Positions 35,353 to 45,577 are shown, counted from the stretch's first letter. The stretch: DNA of 64,000 nt from Flavobacterium profundi (GCF_006491645.1 NZ_VDCZ01000003.1:248001-312000); one strand, 5' to 3'. Notes: generated by a model not told the origin, from the letters alone. Program-made: numbers and translations.

Positions 35353-36591
35353 TTAAAAACCATAAGTTATACCAACACCTGGTGAAAACACAACTGACTT
35401 GTAAGTTCCTGCAAATTCACCATTAGGATTGTAATCATAAGAATTGTCAATTTCATCAAAATGAATATATAAGAACGAAACATCAATTCCAAATTTTTCA
35501 TTTAATTGATACGTTAAACCACCAGTGAATGCATTAGAATCGTTACGTGGCGTTTCTGGAGCAAAATAACCATCTTGAACTGGACTTTCGTCAAAATAAT
35601 AACCTGCTCTAAAAGTAAATTTATCGTTAGCTTTATATTGTGTTCCAAATCTATATGTAGACGCATCTTTATAGTTTCTTGGATTTACAGAAGTTGGCAA
35701 TCCATTATTAAAACTTACGTTTAAGCTTTTGTAAGCACTCCACATTGTATGGTTAAAATCAAATGCAAACAACCATTTATCTGTTACTTGAACCGAAATA
35801 CCAGCAGTTACTTCAGCAGGTAATGGTAGGTCTGCGTTAAAAGTTGTATTCGTTAAAGTAGTTTGAGCAAAATCAGGAACATCATTAAATATAGCATCTC
35901 CATCTCTAGCTTCCATCATTATTTCTGAACGATAGTTTAAACCTAATCTAATTTTATCAGTTGGGTTAAACATCATACCAATATTATATCCCCAAGCAGA
36001 AATTCCTTTACCTTCAATTGTTAAATCCGTTGGATCACCATCAACTTGAAAAGTAGTGTTTGAAGCATATAAATTTCTATTAAAAGTAACAGCACCAGTA
36101 GCATATATAGGTCCTCCACCAATACTAAAATGTTCACCTACTCTAACTGAAACTGTTGGTTGAATGAAAATTGCTTTTAAATCAATATTATTAACCAAGT
36201 AAGCTCCTTGCCAGTTTTGATCCCAATCTACAGCACTTCCGTATGGGGTATAAACCGCCAAACCTGCTGTTAACCAATCATTCAACTTATAAGTAGCATA
36301 AGCATTAAATGGTGTGCCAAAATTATCCGAAGAAGCAGTCGTATTATAGGTGTTTTCTTGAAATCTTACTTTTGCAAACAACCCACTAGCTCCAACAGAT
36401 AAATTGAATTTTTTATCTAAATAAGCCATCCCTGCAGGATTAAAAAAAGCAGTCTCCGCACTATTTACTACAGCAACACCCGTATGCCCCATAGCCAATT
36501 GTTTCTGACCTTGAATACTCACCCTATAACCACCCGCAAAAGCAGTAGAGCTTGCTAAAGCCATTAATGTTAAAGAAAGTAATTTTCTCAT
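35353..36591 (-). CDS. OmpP1/FadL family outer-membrane transporter
   Basis: A 412-aa beta-barrel of the FadL/toluene-porin family, importing long-chain fatty acids or other hydrophobic compounds. It has a signal peptide (1-19, AFAGG) and the N-terminal motif STAFAGGYRVSIQGQKQLAM split around 15-34, with AETAFFNPAGMAYL, the FadL hatch signature NPAG. Barrel strands alternate to a C-terminal GITYGF. It is first in an operon with the SGNH lipoprotein. Confidence 0.9.
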   Translation of the reverse strand: MRKLLSLTLMALASSTAFAGGYRVSIQGQKQLAMGHTGVAVVNSAETAFFNPAGMAYLDKKFNLSVGASGLFAKVRFQENTYNTTASSDNFGTPFNAYATYKLNDWLTAGLAVYTPYGSAVDWDQNWQGAYLVNNIDLKAIFIQPTVSVRVGEHFSIGGGPIYATGAVTFNRNLYASNTTFQVDGDPTDLTIEGKGISAWGYNIGMMFNPTDKIRLGLNYRSEIMMEARDGDAIFNDVPDFAQTTLTNTTFNADLPLPAEVTAGISVQVTDKWLFAFDFNHTMWSAYKSLNVSFNNGLPTSVNPRNYKDASTYRFGTQYKANDKFTFRAGYYFDESPVQDGYFAPETPRNDSNAFTGGLTYQLNEKFGIDVSFLYIHFDEIDNSYDYNPNGEFAGTYKSVVFSPGVGITYGF

Positions 36592-36639
36592 AATGTTAAA
36601 ATGTGTTAGTTTTTCTTGAATTTATTAATATCTATATAC

Positions 36640-36647
36640 CAAAATTA
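36640..36647 (-). promoter_or_regulatory. Candidate -7 box for the FadL operon
   Basis: TAATTTTG on the minus strand, 48 nt before the FadL start at 36591. Confidence 0.45.
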
Positions 36648-36712
36648 TAATAAAATATGGAATTTACAATTTTTTACCTTAAAATATTATGCATTCATAA
36701 TAAATTTATTTT

Positions 36713-37474
36713 TTATTTCAAAAAATTCATTACTTCCATAAAAAAATCTTTAGGATTTTCAGCATGCAACCAATGTCCTGCATTTGAAATAGTAACTATC
36801 TCACTCCTAGGAAATAATACTTTTATAGTTTCAAAATCACTATCTTCAATATAATTAGATTGTGATCCTCTTAAAAAAAGAGTTTCTTTTGGAAAAGTTA
36901 AACCAGCTGGTAATTCTTTTCCAATTACATCACTATTTTTTATCAAACTTTTTAAATTAAATCGGAAAGCCAATTGACCAGGCTCAATCCAATACAAATT
37001 TTTCAATAGGAATTGACGCGTACCGAAATCAGTAATATATTTTGATACTATTGCATCAACCTCGCTTCGGCTGGGTTTTAGATCAAAATCAACTGCATTC
37101 AATCCTTCTAAAATTGTTTGATGATGGGGAGCATAAAATTTAGGCCCTATATCTGCAACTATGAGCTTTGAAACCAAATCTGGATACTGACAAGCAAACT
37201 GCATCGCAACCTTTCCTCCCATTGAATGCCCTAACAAAACAACATCATTCAATTTATTTTCATTACAATAAGCCAAAACATCTTCAACCATTACATCATA
37301 ATTAAAGATATCAGAATGAAAACTTCTTCCATGATTTCTCATATCAAGCAAATGCACTTCAAATCCTTCATCTACAAATTGCCCTCCTAATGTTTTCCAG
37401 TTATCCGACATCCCTAAAAAACCATGAATAATCAAAAAAGGAGTTCCTTTACCTTCTACTTTTGAAAAAATCAT
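36713..37474 (-). CDS. Alpha/beta-fold hydrolase (YbfF-like)
   Basis: A 253-aa cytoplasmic esterase-type hydrolase. It has the oxyanion HGF at 17-19, nucleophile elbow GHSMGG with S84, and the catalytic His in NAGHWLH near the C-terminus. The sequence DMRNHGRS after strand 4 is typical of YbfF-like acyl esterases. The start codon overlaps the pdxJ stop by one base (TAATG), so the two are coupled. The natural substrate is not known. Confidence 0.85.
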   Translation of the reverse strand: MIFSKVEGKGTPFLIIHGFLGMSDNWKTLGGQFVDEGFEVHLLDMRNHGRSFHSDIFNYDVMVEDVLAYCNENKLNDVVLLGHSMGGKVAMQFACQYPDLVSKLIVADIGPKFYAPHHQTILEGLNAVDFDLKPSRSEVDAIVSKYITDFGTRQFLLKNLYWIEPGQLAFRFNLKSLIKNSDVIGKELPAGLTFPKETLFLRGSQSNYIEDSDFETIKVLFPRSEIVTISNAGHWLHAENPKDFFMEVMNFLK

Positions 37475-38187
37475 TATTTTAATTTTTGAAGATACATATT
37501 TACTACATTTTCTATTCCAAGATAAATGGACTCCGAAATTAAAGCATGACCAATTGAAACCTCTAACAAGTTAGGAATATTTTCTTTAAAAAACTGTATA
37601 TTGTCTAAACTTAAATCATGTCCAGCATTAATACCTAACCCTAATTCATTTGCTCTAACTGCAGCTACTACATAAGAATCAATTCCCTTTGTATTACCTA
37701 ACTCATATTGTTTCGCAAATTCTTCAGTATACAATTCAATTCTATCTGTTCCTGTTTCTTTGGCTCCTTCAATCATTTCAAGTACTGGATCTACAAAAAT
37801 AGAAGTTCGAATTCCGTTTCTTTTACATTCGTTTATAACATCAATCAAGAAATCTTTATGTTTCACGGTATTCCAGCCAGCATTAGAAGTAATAGCATCA
37901 TCAGCATCGGGCACTAAGGTAACTTGGGTAGGTTTAATTTGTAAAACTAAATCCATAAATTTTGGAATTGGGTTACCTTCTATATTATATTCGGTATGCA
38001 CAATAGATTTTAAGTCGAATGCATCTTGATATTTAATATGTCTTTCATCGGGTCTAGGGTGAATTGTAATACCTTGTGCACCGAAATTTTCTAAATCTTG
38101 TGCTACTTTTAATAAATTAGGAACATTTCCACCTCTAGAATTTCTTAAAGTTGCTATTTTATTAATATTTACTGATAACTTTGTCAT
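37474..38187 (-). CDS. pdxJ: Pyridoxine 5'-phosphate synthase PdxJ
   Basis: A 237-aa TIM-barrel enzyme of the DXP-dependent vitamin B6 pathway that joins 1-deoxyxylulose 5-phosphate and 3-amino-2-oxopropyl phosphate. Motifs seen include LSVNINKIATLRN at the N-terminus, ITIHPRPDERHI (about 40-51), and INAGHDLSLDN and EVSIGHALI for the phosphate sites. It is first in an operon with the hydrolase. A TATTTTTG box at 38208-38215 on the same strand may be its promoter. Confidence 0.95.
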   Translation of the reverse strand: MTKLSVNINKIATLRNSRGGNVPNLLKVAQDLENFGAQGITIHPRPDERHIKYQDAFDLKSIVHTEYNIEGNPIPKFMDLVLQIKPTQVTLVPDADDAITSNAGWNTVKHKDFLIDVINECKRNGIRTSIFVDPVLEMIEGAKETGTDRIELYTEEFAKQYELGNTKGIDSYVVAAVRANELGLGINAGHDLSLDNIQFFKENIPNLLEVSIGHALISESIYLGIENVVNMYLQKLK

Positions 38188-38282
38188 ATTCTTTTTTATT
38201 AACTTTACAAAAATACAAAGTATTAATAGCTTTGATAAGCAATTTTTGATTAATTTGCAGTAAAATAATTATAAAATCTACA

Positions 38283-38942
38283 ATGAATACATTAATTGAT
38301 TTTTTAAATATAGATATTAAACCACTTAAAAGCAAAGAAACCATTGCTGAAGCACAAGATTTATTTGCTGATTATAATTATTCTCATTTTCCAGTTACTG
38401 AGGAAAATGTTTTCATAGGTTGTATTTCCAAAGAAGAAGCCGAAATTCATCCAAGTCATAAAACCATTGGAGAATGCCGATATGAATTTGACCGTTTTTA
38501 TGTTCGTTCCCAAATGATCTGGTTAGATGTCTTGGAAGAATTTGCTAAAAACGAAGCGAATATTGTTCCTGTATTAAACGAACAAAATAAATATATCGGT
38601 TATTATGAGCTTGATGATGTTATCAAATTTTTTCATGAGACCCCTTTTCTAAGAGAAGAAGGAGGTATTCTTGTTATTAAAAAAGAAATATCTGGATTCT
38701 CGATGAGCCAAGTTACCCAAATAGTAGAAAGCAACAACGCTAAACTATTAGGCCTTTTCATTTCAAAAACAGAAGCTAATTTTATTGAAGTTACTTTAAA
38801 AATTAGCGAAAGTTCCTTAAATGAAATTATTCAAACCTTCCGAAGATACGAGTATGAAATTGTTTCGGAACACCAAGAAGATTCCTATCTTAAAAATCTA
38901 AAAGAGCGTTCAGATTATCTAGACAAATACTTAAACATCTAA
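38283..38942 (+). CDS. CBS-domain protein
   Basis: A 219-aa cytoplasmic protein with a pair of CBS-type motifs in about 15-125 and an ACT-like regulatory region (about 135-205). CBS pairs bind adenosyl ligands and regulate partner proteins. It precedes nadK by 34 nt, an arrangement that suggests co-expression with NADP synthesis. No catalytic domain is present. Confidence 0.8.
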   Translation: MNTLIDFLNIDIKPLKSKETIAEAQDLFADYNYSHFPVTEENVFIGCISKEEAEIHPSHKTIGECRYEFDRFYVRSQMIWLDVLEEFAKNEANIVPVLNEQNKYIGYYELDDVIKFFHETPFLREEGGILVIKKEISGFSMSQVTQIVESNNAKLLGLFISKTEANFIEVTLKISESSLNEIIQTFRRYEYEIVSEHQEDSYLKNLKERSDYLDKYLNI

Positions 38943-38976
38943 TTGGCTTATCCAATTGAAAAAACATCATCTCGAC

Positions 38977-39855
38977 ATGAAAATTGCAATTTTTGGCCAA
39001 TATTATCAATCTGACACAGAAGAAATTGTAGAAAAGGTACTTCAAATACTCCTCGAAAATAAAGTGTTCGTCATTATTGAAAAAAAATTCAAACAAAATA
39101 TTAAGACGGAACTAAAAGAAAAATGCAATTCCTATTCTTCACATGAAGAATTAGAACATGATATTGATGTTTTAATTAGTATTGGTGGAGATGGGACTAT
39201 TTTAAGAGCAGTTACCTATGTTCGAGATAAAAACATTCCTATAGTTGGTATTAACGCAGGGAGATTAGGTTTTTTAGCAACGGTACAAATTAAAAGCATT
39301 GAACCATTTTTACATCGAATTTTAGCCAGAGACTACTCTATTTCCAAAAGAAGTTTGCTAAGCTTATCCTGCACTCCTAAAAATCCAGATTTAGTAGATT
39401 TAAATTTTGCCTTGAATGAAATAACCGTTTCAAGAAAAGACACTACATCTATGATAACTATTGAGACGTATTTAAATGGTGAATATTTAACCTCATATTG
39501 GGCAGATGGATTGATTATATCCACGCCAACAGGCTCAACAGGCTATTCATTAAGTTGCGGTGGCCCTGTACTAACACCCAATGTAAATAGCTTAGTGATT
39601 ACACCTATTGCACCACATAACTTAAACGCAAGACCTTTAGTTATACCAGATGACACCGAAATAACATTAAAAGTTTCAGGAAGAGAAGAACAATACTTGG
39701 TTTCATTAGATTCAAGAATTACCTCAGTAACAAACGAAACATTACTAAAAATAGAAAAGACCTCATTTGAAATAAATATGGTTGCCTTTAATGAAGAAGG
39801 ATTTTTAAAAACCATTAGAAAAAAACTCCTCTGGGGTGAAGATCGAAGAAATTAA
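38977..39855 (+). CDS. nadK: NAD kinase
   Basis: A 292-aa enzyme that phosphorylates NAD to NADP. The start at 38977 (MKIAIFGQYY) places the N-terminus as in homologues; an ATG at 38956 adds seven residues. The GGDGT motif is at 70-74, followed by NAGRLGFLA, the conserved NE in ALNEITVS, and the Gly-rich STPTGSTGY segment. It is downstream of the CBS-domain gene. Confidence 0.95.
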   Translation: MKIAIFGQYYQSDTEEIVEKVLQILLENKVFVIIEKKFKQNIKTELKEKCNSYSSHEELEHDIDVLISIGGDGTILRAVTYVRDKNIPIVGINAGRLGFLATVQIKSIEPFLHRILARDYSISKRSLLSLSCTPKNPDLVDLNFALNEITVSRKDTTSMITIETYLNGEYLTSYWADGLIISTPTGSTGYSLSCGGPVLTPNVNSLVITPIAPHNLNARPLVIPDDTEITLKVSGREEQYLVSLDSRITSVTNETLLKIEKTSFEINMVAFNEEGFLKTIRKKLLWGEDRRN

Positions 39856-39954
39856 TGTCCCCTATATAACTTTTACTTTTTTTTTGCGTTTATACTTAAC
39901 CGTTTAAATAGGAATAAAATTTTCATTTAAGTGCGGTAAAGAAATCTATATTAT

Positions 39955-39962
39955 TATATTTG
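39955..39962 (+). promoter_or_regulatory. Flavobacterial -7 box for the envelope operon
   Basis: TATATTTG followed by CA, 16 nt before the ATG at 39979. It would start the DUF6089-uppS-bamA transcript. Confidence 0.55.
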
Positions 39963-39978
39963 CAAACTATTTTTAAAA

Positions 39979-40662
39979 ATGAGAAAGTTTTTTATTTACA
40001 TATTCTTATTATTGAGTACAACTGCTATAACAGCTCAAATTAACGAATTAGGTGTTTTTTTAGGAGGTTCTAACTATATTGGAGACATAGGACCAACTAA
40101 TTATATCTCCCCTAATAAAGTTGCTTTTGGGTTTTTATACAAATGGAACAAAAGTACAAGACACTCTTACCGGTTATCTTATACCTACTCTAAAATTGAA
40201 TCAGCTGATAGCGATAGTAATGTTCCAAGTAGATATTTAAGAGATAAAAACTTTCAAAATAGCATTCATGATTTTACTTTAGGATTAGAGTTTAATTTTT
40301 TTGAATTCAATTTACATGATTCTGAAAAAGCATTCACTCCCTATGTTTCAACTGGTGTAAGCTATTTTGTATATAATGAAATTTTTTATCTTACAAATAC
40401 AGAAGAGATAGATTACAGATCTAGTCAAATTGCAATCCCAATGATTGTAGGTTTAAAAACTAGACTTTATAGAAACTTTGTTTTGGGAGCAGAAGTAGGA
40501 ATACGATATACCTTTACAGATAATCTAGATGGAAGCAATCCTAAAAACAATAATTTAGCACCGCTTAGATTTGGAAATCTTAACAGTAAAGACTGGTACG
40601 TGTTCTCAGGAATTACGTTAACCTATACTTTTGGACAAAACCCTTGTTTCTGCGCAAATTAA
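39979..40662 (+). CDS. DUF6089 family outer-membrane-type protein
   Basis: A 227-aa protein with a signal peptide (1-19, ITAQ) and an eight-strand-like beta-barrel pattern (NELGVFLGGSNYIGD, ending LTYTFG). Function unknown. Genes of this family regularly precede uppS and bamA in Flavobacteriia; here the gap to uppS is 2 nt. This suggests a role in envelope assembly. The C-terminal tail contains two cysteines (CFC). Confidence 0.8.
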   Translation: MRKFFIYIFLLLSTTAITAQINELGVFLGGSNYIGDIGPTNYISPNKVAFGFLYKWNKSTRHSYRLSYTYSKIESADSDSNVPSRYLRDKNFQNSIHDFTLGLEFNFFEFNLHDSEKAFTPYVSTGVSYFVYNEIFYLTNTEEIDYRSSQIAIPMIVGLKTRLYRNFVLGAEVGIRYTFTDNLDGSNPKNNNLAPLRFGNLNSKDWYVFSGITLTYTFGQNPCFCAN

Positions 40663-40664
40663 TT

Positions 40665-41405
40665 ATGAGTATAAAAGAACAAATAGACAACACAAAACTA
40701 CCCAGTCATTTAGCCATTATTATGGACGGAAATGGCCGTTGGGCAAAACAAAAAGGTCTATTAAGAACTCTTGGCCACGAAAGCGGTACAAAATCAGTAA
40801 AAACAACTGTGGAAATTTGTGCCAAACTTGGAATAAAGAATCTAACACTTTATGCTTTCTCTACAGAAAATTGGAATCGTCCAAAATTAGAAGTAGACAC
40901 CTTAATGAAACTCTTAATTTCTTCATTAAAAAAAGAATTAAAGACATTATCTCAAAACAACATCCGTTTGAATGCAATTGGGAATTTAACAAATTTACCT
41001 CTTAAAGTTCAAAAAGAATTAAATGAAGTAATTCAAAAAACTTCCGAAAACACTAGAATGACATTAACTTTAGCCCTAAGTTATGGTGCTAGAGAAGAAC
41101 TTATTCAAGCTGTTAAAAAAATTTCTGATAAAGTTAAAAATAATATAATTTCTACTAACACTATTGACGAATCAATTATTAATGAGCATCTTTACACGCA
41201 CAATTTGCCAGATGTTGATTTAGTGATTCGCACCAGTGGTGAACACCGAATAAGTAATTTCTTACTTTGGCAAATTGCATATGCTGAATTTTATTTTATA
41301 GATGTCTTATGGCCTGATTTTAGCGAAGAAGACTTATATAAAGCAATAATAAGTTATCAAAGTAGAGAAAGAAGATTTGGAAAAACAAGTGAACAAATTT
41401 CATAA
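40665..41405 (+). CDS. uppS: Isoprenyl transferase (undecaprenyl diphosphate synthase)
   Basis: A 246-aa cis-prenyltransferase making the C55 carrier lipid for peptidoglycan and other glycans. The start at 40665 (MSIKEQ) avoids overlap with the previous gene. Motif I AIIMDGNGRWAK carries catalytic D21, the FSTENW segment follows, and RTSGEHRISNFLLWQ and AYAEFYF at the C-terminal end are the substrate-binding motif V. It is followed 7 nt later by bamA. Confidence 0.95.
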   Translation: MSIKEQIDNTKLPSHLAIIMDGNGRWAKQKGLLRTLGHESGTKSVKTTVEICAKLGIKNLTLYAFSTENWNRPKLEVDTLMKLLISSLKKELKTLSQNNIRLNAIGNLTNLPLKVQKELNEVIQKTSENTRMTLTLALSYGAREELIQAVKKISDKVKNNIISTNTIDESIINEHLYTHNLPDVDLVIRTSGEHRISNFLLWQIAYAEFYFIDVLWPDFSEEDLYKAIISYQSRERRFGKTSEQIS

Positions 41406-41412
41406 GAAAAAA

Positions 41413-44064
41413 ATGTTAAAAAAAGGTTTACAATTACTTTTTACCATTGTGATTATAGGTAATAGTACTAAATTAGTTGCACAAGAAACAAAACTAGAAA
41501 ACGGAAAAGAATACATATTAGGAGGTGTAGAAGTAACAGGCAAAATTAAATACAGCGAACAAACTGTTGTTACGTTTTCTGGGCTTGAAAAAGGTCAAAG
41601 AATCCTAGTTCCTGGTGAAGACATCAGTACAGCTATTAAAAAATTATGGAAGCTAGGTCTTTTTAGCGATGTTAATTTCTATGTAAACACTATTAAAGGA
41701 GACAGTATTTTCTTAGAGTTAAACTTAATCGAATCTCCAAAATTATCTGATGTTAAAATCCAAGGAATTAAAAAAGGTAAAGCCGAAGATTTAATCAAAG
41801 AAGTTGATTTAAAGAAAGGGAAAGTAGTCAACGAAAATTTAGTGACTACAACTAAAAATTACATCGAAAACAAATACAAAAAAGATGGCTTTTACAATAC
41901 CAAAGTATTTATTAGCACCACTCCTGATTCTACAGAAACAGAAGTTAAAATGCTTGTTAATATTGACAAAGGTGATAAAGTAAAAGTTAGAAGTATTGCA
42001 TTTGAAGGTAATTCTGAAATTTCAGATACAAAACTTAGAAAAGCTTTCAAAAATACGAAACAAAGGAATCCAATTCGAATCTTTAAAGCTTCAAAATACA
42101 TCAAAGAAAAATACAAAGAAGACTTAGTTAATGTTATTGATAAATACAAAGAAAAAGGATATCGAGATGCTCGAATTATTTCTGATTCGGTGACTTATGA
42201 CAAAGAAAAAAACCTTATCGATATAAAAGTCAATCTTGAAGAAGGTCGCAAATATTATTTTGGAAACATTAGATATTTAGGTAACACGGTTTATACAGAC
42301 CAACAATTAGCAAGATTACTGGGTATTAAGAAAGGTGACGTATACAATGGCGTACTTTTACAAAAAAGAATTGCCGACAACACAAAACCAGACGCAGAAG
42401 ATTTAACCAACCTTTATCAAAACAGTGGTTATTTATTTTCAAGTATCAACCCGGTTGAAGTAAAAACTGTTAATGATACTATTGATTTCGAAATTAGAAT
42501 TACCGAAGGTCCTATAGCTTATTTTAATAAAATTACAGTAGTAGGGAACGATAAAACAAATGACAAAGTTATTTACCGTGAATTACGTACAAAACCTGGA
42601 AACAAATACAGTAAAGATGATTTAGTGCGTTCTATTAGAGAAATCGGTCAATTAGGGTTTTTCGACCCAGAATCTATTAAACCCGACTTTAAAAATGTAG
42701 ATGCTCAAGCAGGAACTGTTGATATTGAATATAATGTTGTAGAAAAAGGAGCTAGTCAAATTGAACTTCAAGGAGGTTATGGTGGTGGTGGCTTCATAGG
42801 TACTTTAGGACTTTCTTTTAGCAATTTCTCAGCTAGAAACATTTTTAACAAAGATGCTTACAAACCCTTACCTATGGGAGACGGACAAAAAATGTCTCTG
42901 CGTTTACAAGGTAGTTCTTATTTCCAAACGTATAGCTTATCTTTTTCTGAACCTTGGTTTGGTGGAAGAAAACCAGTAAGTTTCTCAACTTCTATTTCAC
43001 ACAGTAAACAATTTTTATACAACTATAGTACAAGAGATGTAACAAGAAATCAAAGTTTCAACATTACTTCTTTAAGTGTTGGAATTGCGAAACAATTAAA
43101 TGTACCAGATGATTTCTTTGTATTGTCTCAAAGTATATCATTCCAATATTATGATTTAAACAATTATAATACAGGCTTATTTACTTTTGGTAATGGAGCC
43201 TCTAGAAACATTGCTTATACAATTGGCTTAAGTAGAAATAGTAAAGGGGTAAACCCAATTTACCCAACGTATGGTTCTGAATTTAGTGTAACCGGTAGAT
43301 TTACACCACCTTATTCATTATTCAATGGAGTAGATTATGCTAACTTAAAAAACCAAGAGGAATACAAATTAAAATATACAGAATCTAGTGGTATAGTACC
43401 TGTTACAAACCTTAGCACCGGAGAGGTAGTATATGAGGGGGATTATATTCGTTATTCTACTATTGATGGTGGCTATATTAAAGCAACTGCAGAAAATGCA
43501 GATTTAGACCAAGGAAAATATGACCAAAAAAGATTCAATTGGTTAGAATATTACAAAATAAAATTCAAAGCCGATTGGTATACAAGAATTTATGACAAAT
43601 TAGTATTACGTTCTTTAGGTGAGTTTGGATTTATGGGAGCGTACAATCAAGACAGAGGTCTAGTTCCATTTGAACGTTTCTACTTAGGTGGAGATGGATT
43701 AGCCAATTTTTCACTAGACGGTAGAGAAGTAATTCAATTAAGAGGTTATCCTAACAACTCTCTATCTTCAACAGATGGAGGTACTATTTATAATAAATTC
43801 TCTTTAGAATTAAGGTATCCAATAACACTAAAACAAGCAGCATCCATTTATGGATTAACTTTCTTAGAAGCAGGTGCAGCTTACAATGAATTTAAAGACT
43901 ACAACCCATTTAAAATGCAACGCTCTGCAGGTTTCGGTTTGCGCGTTTTCATGCCTGCATTTGGATTATTAGGTATTGATTTTGCACATGGATTTGACCC
44001 TATTCCAGGACAAGGAGTTAAAAGTGGTTGGCAAACCCATTTTATTATTGGACAACAATTTTAG
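41413..44064 (+). CDS. bamA: Outer-membrane assembly factor BamA
   Basis: An 883-aa Omp85 protein that inserts beta-barrel proteins into the outer membrane. The start at 41413 (MLKKGLQ) gives a signal peptide (to about 24). About five POTRA repeats cover 25-440, and the C-terminal barrel ends with a terminal aromatic (IIGQQF). The lid-loop motif appears as RGYPNN. Its position between uppS and two Skp genes is the conserved envelope-assembly order. Confidence 0.95.
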   Translation: MLKKGLQLLFTIVIIGNSTKLVAQETKLENGKEYILGGVEVTGKIKYSEQTVVTFSGLEKGQRILVPGEDISTAIKKLWKLGLFSDVNFYVNTIKGDSIFLELNLIESPKLSDVKIQGIKKGKAEDLIKEVDLKKGKVVNENLVTTTKNYIENKYKKDGFYNTKVFISTTPDSTETEVKMLVNIDKGDKVKVRSIAFEGNSEISDTKLRKAFKNTKQRNPIRIFKASKYIKEKYKEDLVNVIDKYKEKGYRDARIISDSVTYDKEKNLIDIKVNLEEGRKYYFGNIRYLGNTVYTDQQLARLLGIKKGDVYNGVLLQKRIADNTKPDAEDLTNLYQNSGYLFSSINPVEVKTVNDTIDFEIRITEGPIAYFNKITVVGNDKTNDKVIYRELRTKPGNKYSKDDLVRSIREIGQLGFFDPESIKPDFKNVDAQAGTVDIEYNVVEKGASQIELQGGYGGGGFIGTLGLSFSNFSARNIFNKDAYKPLPMGDGQKMSLRLQGSSYFQTYSLSFSEPWFGGRKPVSFSTSISHSKQFLYNYSTRDVTRNQSFNITSLSVGIAKQLNVPDDFFVLSQSISFQYYDLNNYNTGLFTFGNGASRNIAYTIGLSRNSKGVNPIYPTYGSEFSVTGRFTPPYSLFNGVDYANLKNQEEYKLKYTESSGIVPVTNLSTGEVVYEGDYIRYSTIDGGYIKATAENADLDQGKYDQKRFNWLEYYKIKFKADWYTRIYDKLVLRSLGEFGFMGAYNQDRGLVPFERFYLGGDGLANFSLDGREVIQLRGYPNNSLSSTDGGTIYNKFSLELRYPITLKQAASIYGLTFLEAGAAYNEFKDYNPFKMQRSAGFGLRVFMPAFGLLGIDFAHGFDPIPGQGVKSGWQTHFIIGQQF

Positions 44065-44183
44065 TATTTTTTACGTTTAGTTTAAAATCAAAAGATGAAA
44101 ACAAAACTTATAAAAACATTTCTTATCTTTCGGACAGTTTTTTGAGTTACATCTGAAAATTAAAAACTAAAAATAAACAACAG

Positions 44184-44981
44184 ATGAAAAAAATATTTTT
44201 TATAACGTCATTGGTAATTTCTCTTACGAGCTTTTCGCAATCTGCTAGCGTTCGCATTGGATATATCGACATGGAATATATCTTAGAAAAAGCTCCTGAT
44301 TATGCAGAAGCAAAAATGCAATTAGAACAAAAAGCTTCGAAATGGAAAGAAGATATTGAAATTAAAAAAAACGAAATAAAAAAATTAAAAGAAAGTCTAG
44401 ATACCGAACGCGTATTACTTACTAAAGAACTTATTGAAGAAAGAGAAGAGGGAATTGCTTTTCAAGAGAAAGAGCTATTTGACTACCAAGAAAAAAGATT
44501 TGGTGCTCGTGGTGATTTAATTATACAAAAATCCATCCTAGTAAAACCAATTCAAGATCAGGTTTTTACTGCAATTCAAGATATTGCAGAACAAAAAAGA
44601 TACGATTTTATTCTAGATAAATCTTCCGATTTAACTATTTTATTTGCTGATAAAAGACATGATATTAGCGACTTAGTTGTAAGAGCTATTATGCGATCCG
44701 AAAGGAGAGAGCAATTGTCTAAAAAAGAATTAAAAGCACAAGAAGCAAAAGAAGCAAAAGAAGATATTCAAGATGAAAATCCAGCCTTAGCAGAAAGACA
44801 AAAAGCTTTAGATGAAAAGAAAGCCGCTAGAGAAAAATTAATGGAAGAACGAAAAGCAGCAAGAGAAAAAATTATTGAAGAGCGAAAAAAAGCAGCCCTA
44901 GAAAAAAGAAAACAACTCGAAGCTGAAAAAAATGGCACAGTAATTGAAAAAGATAAAACAGACGAAAAAGAAGATAAATAA
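44184..44981 (+). CDS. OmpH/Skp family periplasmic chaperone (long form)
   Basis: A 265-aa protein with a signal peptide (1-19, SFSQ) and a Skp-like core (about 22-175, beginning VRIGYIDMEYILE and with a long coiled coil). An unusual extension of Lys/Arg/Glu/Ala repeats (about 180-265, KAAREK and ERKKAALEKRKQLE) continues the tentacle helix. Skp keeps unfolded outer-membrane proteins soluble on the way to BamA, which is encoded just upstream. Confidence 0.9.
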   Translation: MKKIFFITSLVISLTSFSQSASVRIGYIDMEYILEKAPDYAEAKMQLEQKASKWKEDIEIKKNEIKKLKESLDTERVLLTKELIEEREEGIAFQEKELFDYQEKRFGARGDLIIQKSILVKPIQDQVFTAIQDIAEQKRYDFILDKSSDLTILFADKRHDISDLVVRAIMRSERREQLSKKELKAQEAKEAKEDIQDENPALAERQKALDEKKAAREKLMEERKAAREKIIEERKKAALEKRKQLEAEKNGTVIEKDKTDEKEDK

Positions 44982-45008
44982 TAACCTAAATAAATTTAAA
45001 ATAGAAAA

Positions 45009-45512
45009 ATGAAACAATTAAAAACTTTAGCTATTGCATTCGTACTTTTTATTACAGCTCAAGTATCAGCGCAATCAAAAATGGCTCATATTGATGTTAA
45101 GGAATTGATGACGAATATGCCAGAAATGAAAGCGGCTCAATCGCAATTAAAAACTATCCAAGATACTTATGATAAAGAATACAAAGGTATGGTTCAAGAG
45201 TATCAAACAAAATTACAAAAGTATGAGCAAGAAGCTCCTACAGCTGGAGAAGCTTTAAACGAAACACGTTCTAAAGAAATGCAAGGAATGGGACAACGTA
45301 TCCAAGAATTCCAACAAAGTGCTAGCAAACAATTACAACAAAAAGAATTAGATTTATTAAAACCTATTATGGAAAAAGCACAAGCTGCAATTAAAAAAGT
45401 AGCTACTGCTAAAGGTTATGATTATGTAATTGACGCAACAGAAGGAAGTGGTTTATTAGTAGCTAATGGACCAAACATTCTTGCGGATGTGAAAAAAGAA
45501 TTAGGTTTCTAA
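45009..45512 (+). CDS. OmpH/Skp family periplasmic chaperone (short form)
   Basis: A 167-aa Skp paralogue with a signal peptide (1-21, VSAQ), the core start KMAHIDVKELM, Gln/Lys-rich coiled-coil tentacles (about 40-130), and the closing segment GYDYVIDATEGSGLL. It lies 27 nt after the long form. Having two chaperones behind bamA is common in this group. A terminator follows. Confidence 0.92.
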   Translation: MKQLKTLAIAFVLFITAQVSAQSKMAHIDVKELMTNMPEMKAAQSQLKTIQDTYDKEYKGMVQEYQTKLQKYEQEAPTAGEALNETRSKEMQGMGQRIQEFQQSASKQLQQKELDLLKPIMEKAQAAIKKVATAKGYDYVIDATEGSGLLVANGPNILADVKKELGF

Positions 45513-45535
45513 TAAAAAACAAAATAAAAGCGCAT

Positions 45536-45577
45536 TTAACTGTTCAAATTATAATTAATTTGAACAGTTTTTTTTTA
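45536..45577 (+). terminator. Intrinsic terminator of the envelope operon
   Basis: A 12-13-bp stem (AACTGTTCAAATT arm, from 45538) with a short A/T loop and a T-run of nine. Confidence 0.85.

Noticed and set aside
40631..41005. A 124-codon ORF overlapping uppS on the same strand
   Set aside because: It is out of frame with uppS, whose motifs are all present, and shows no protein-like composition.
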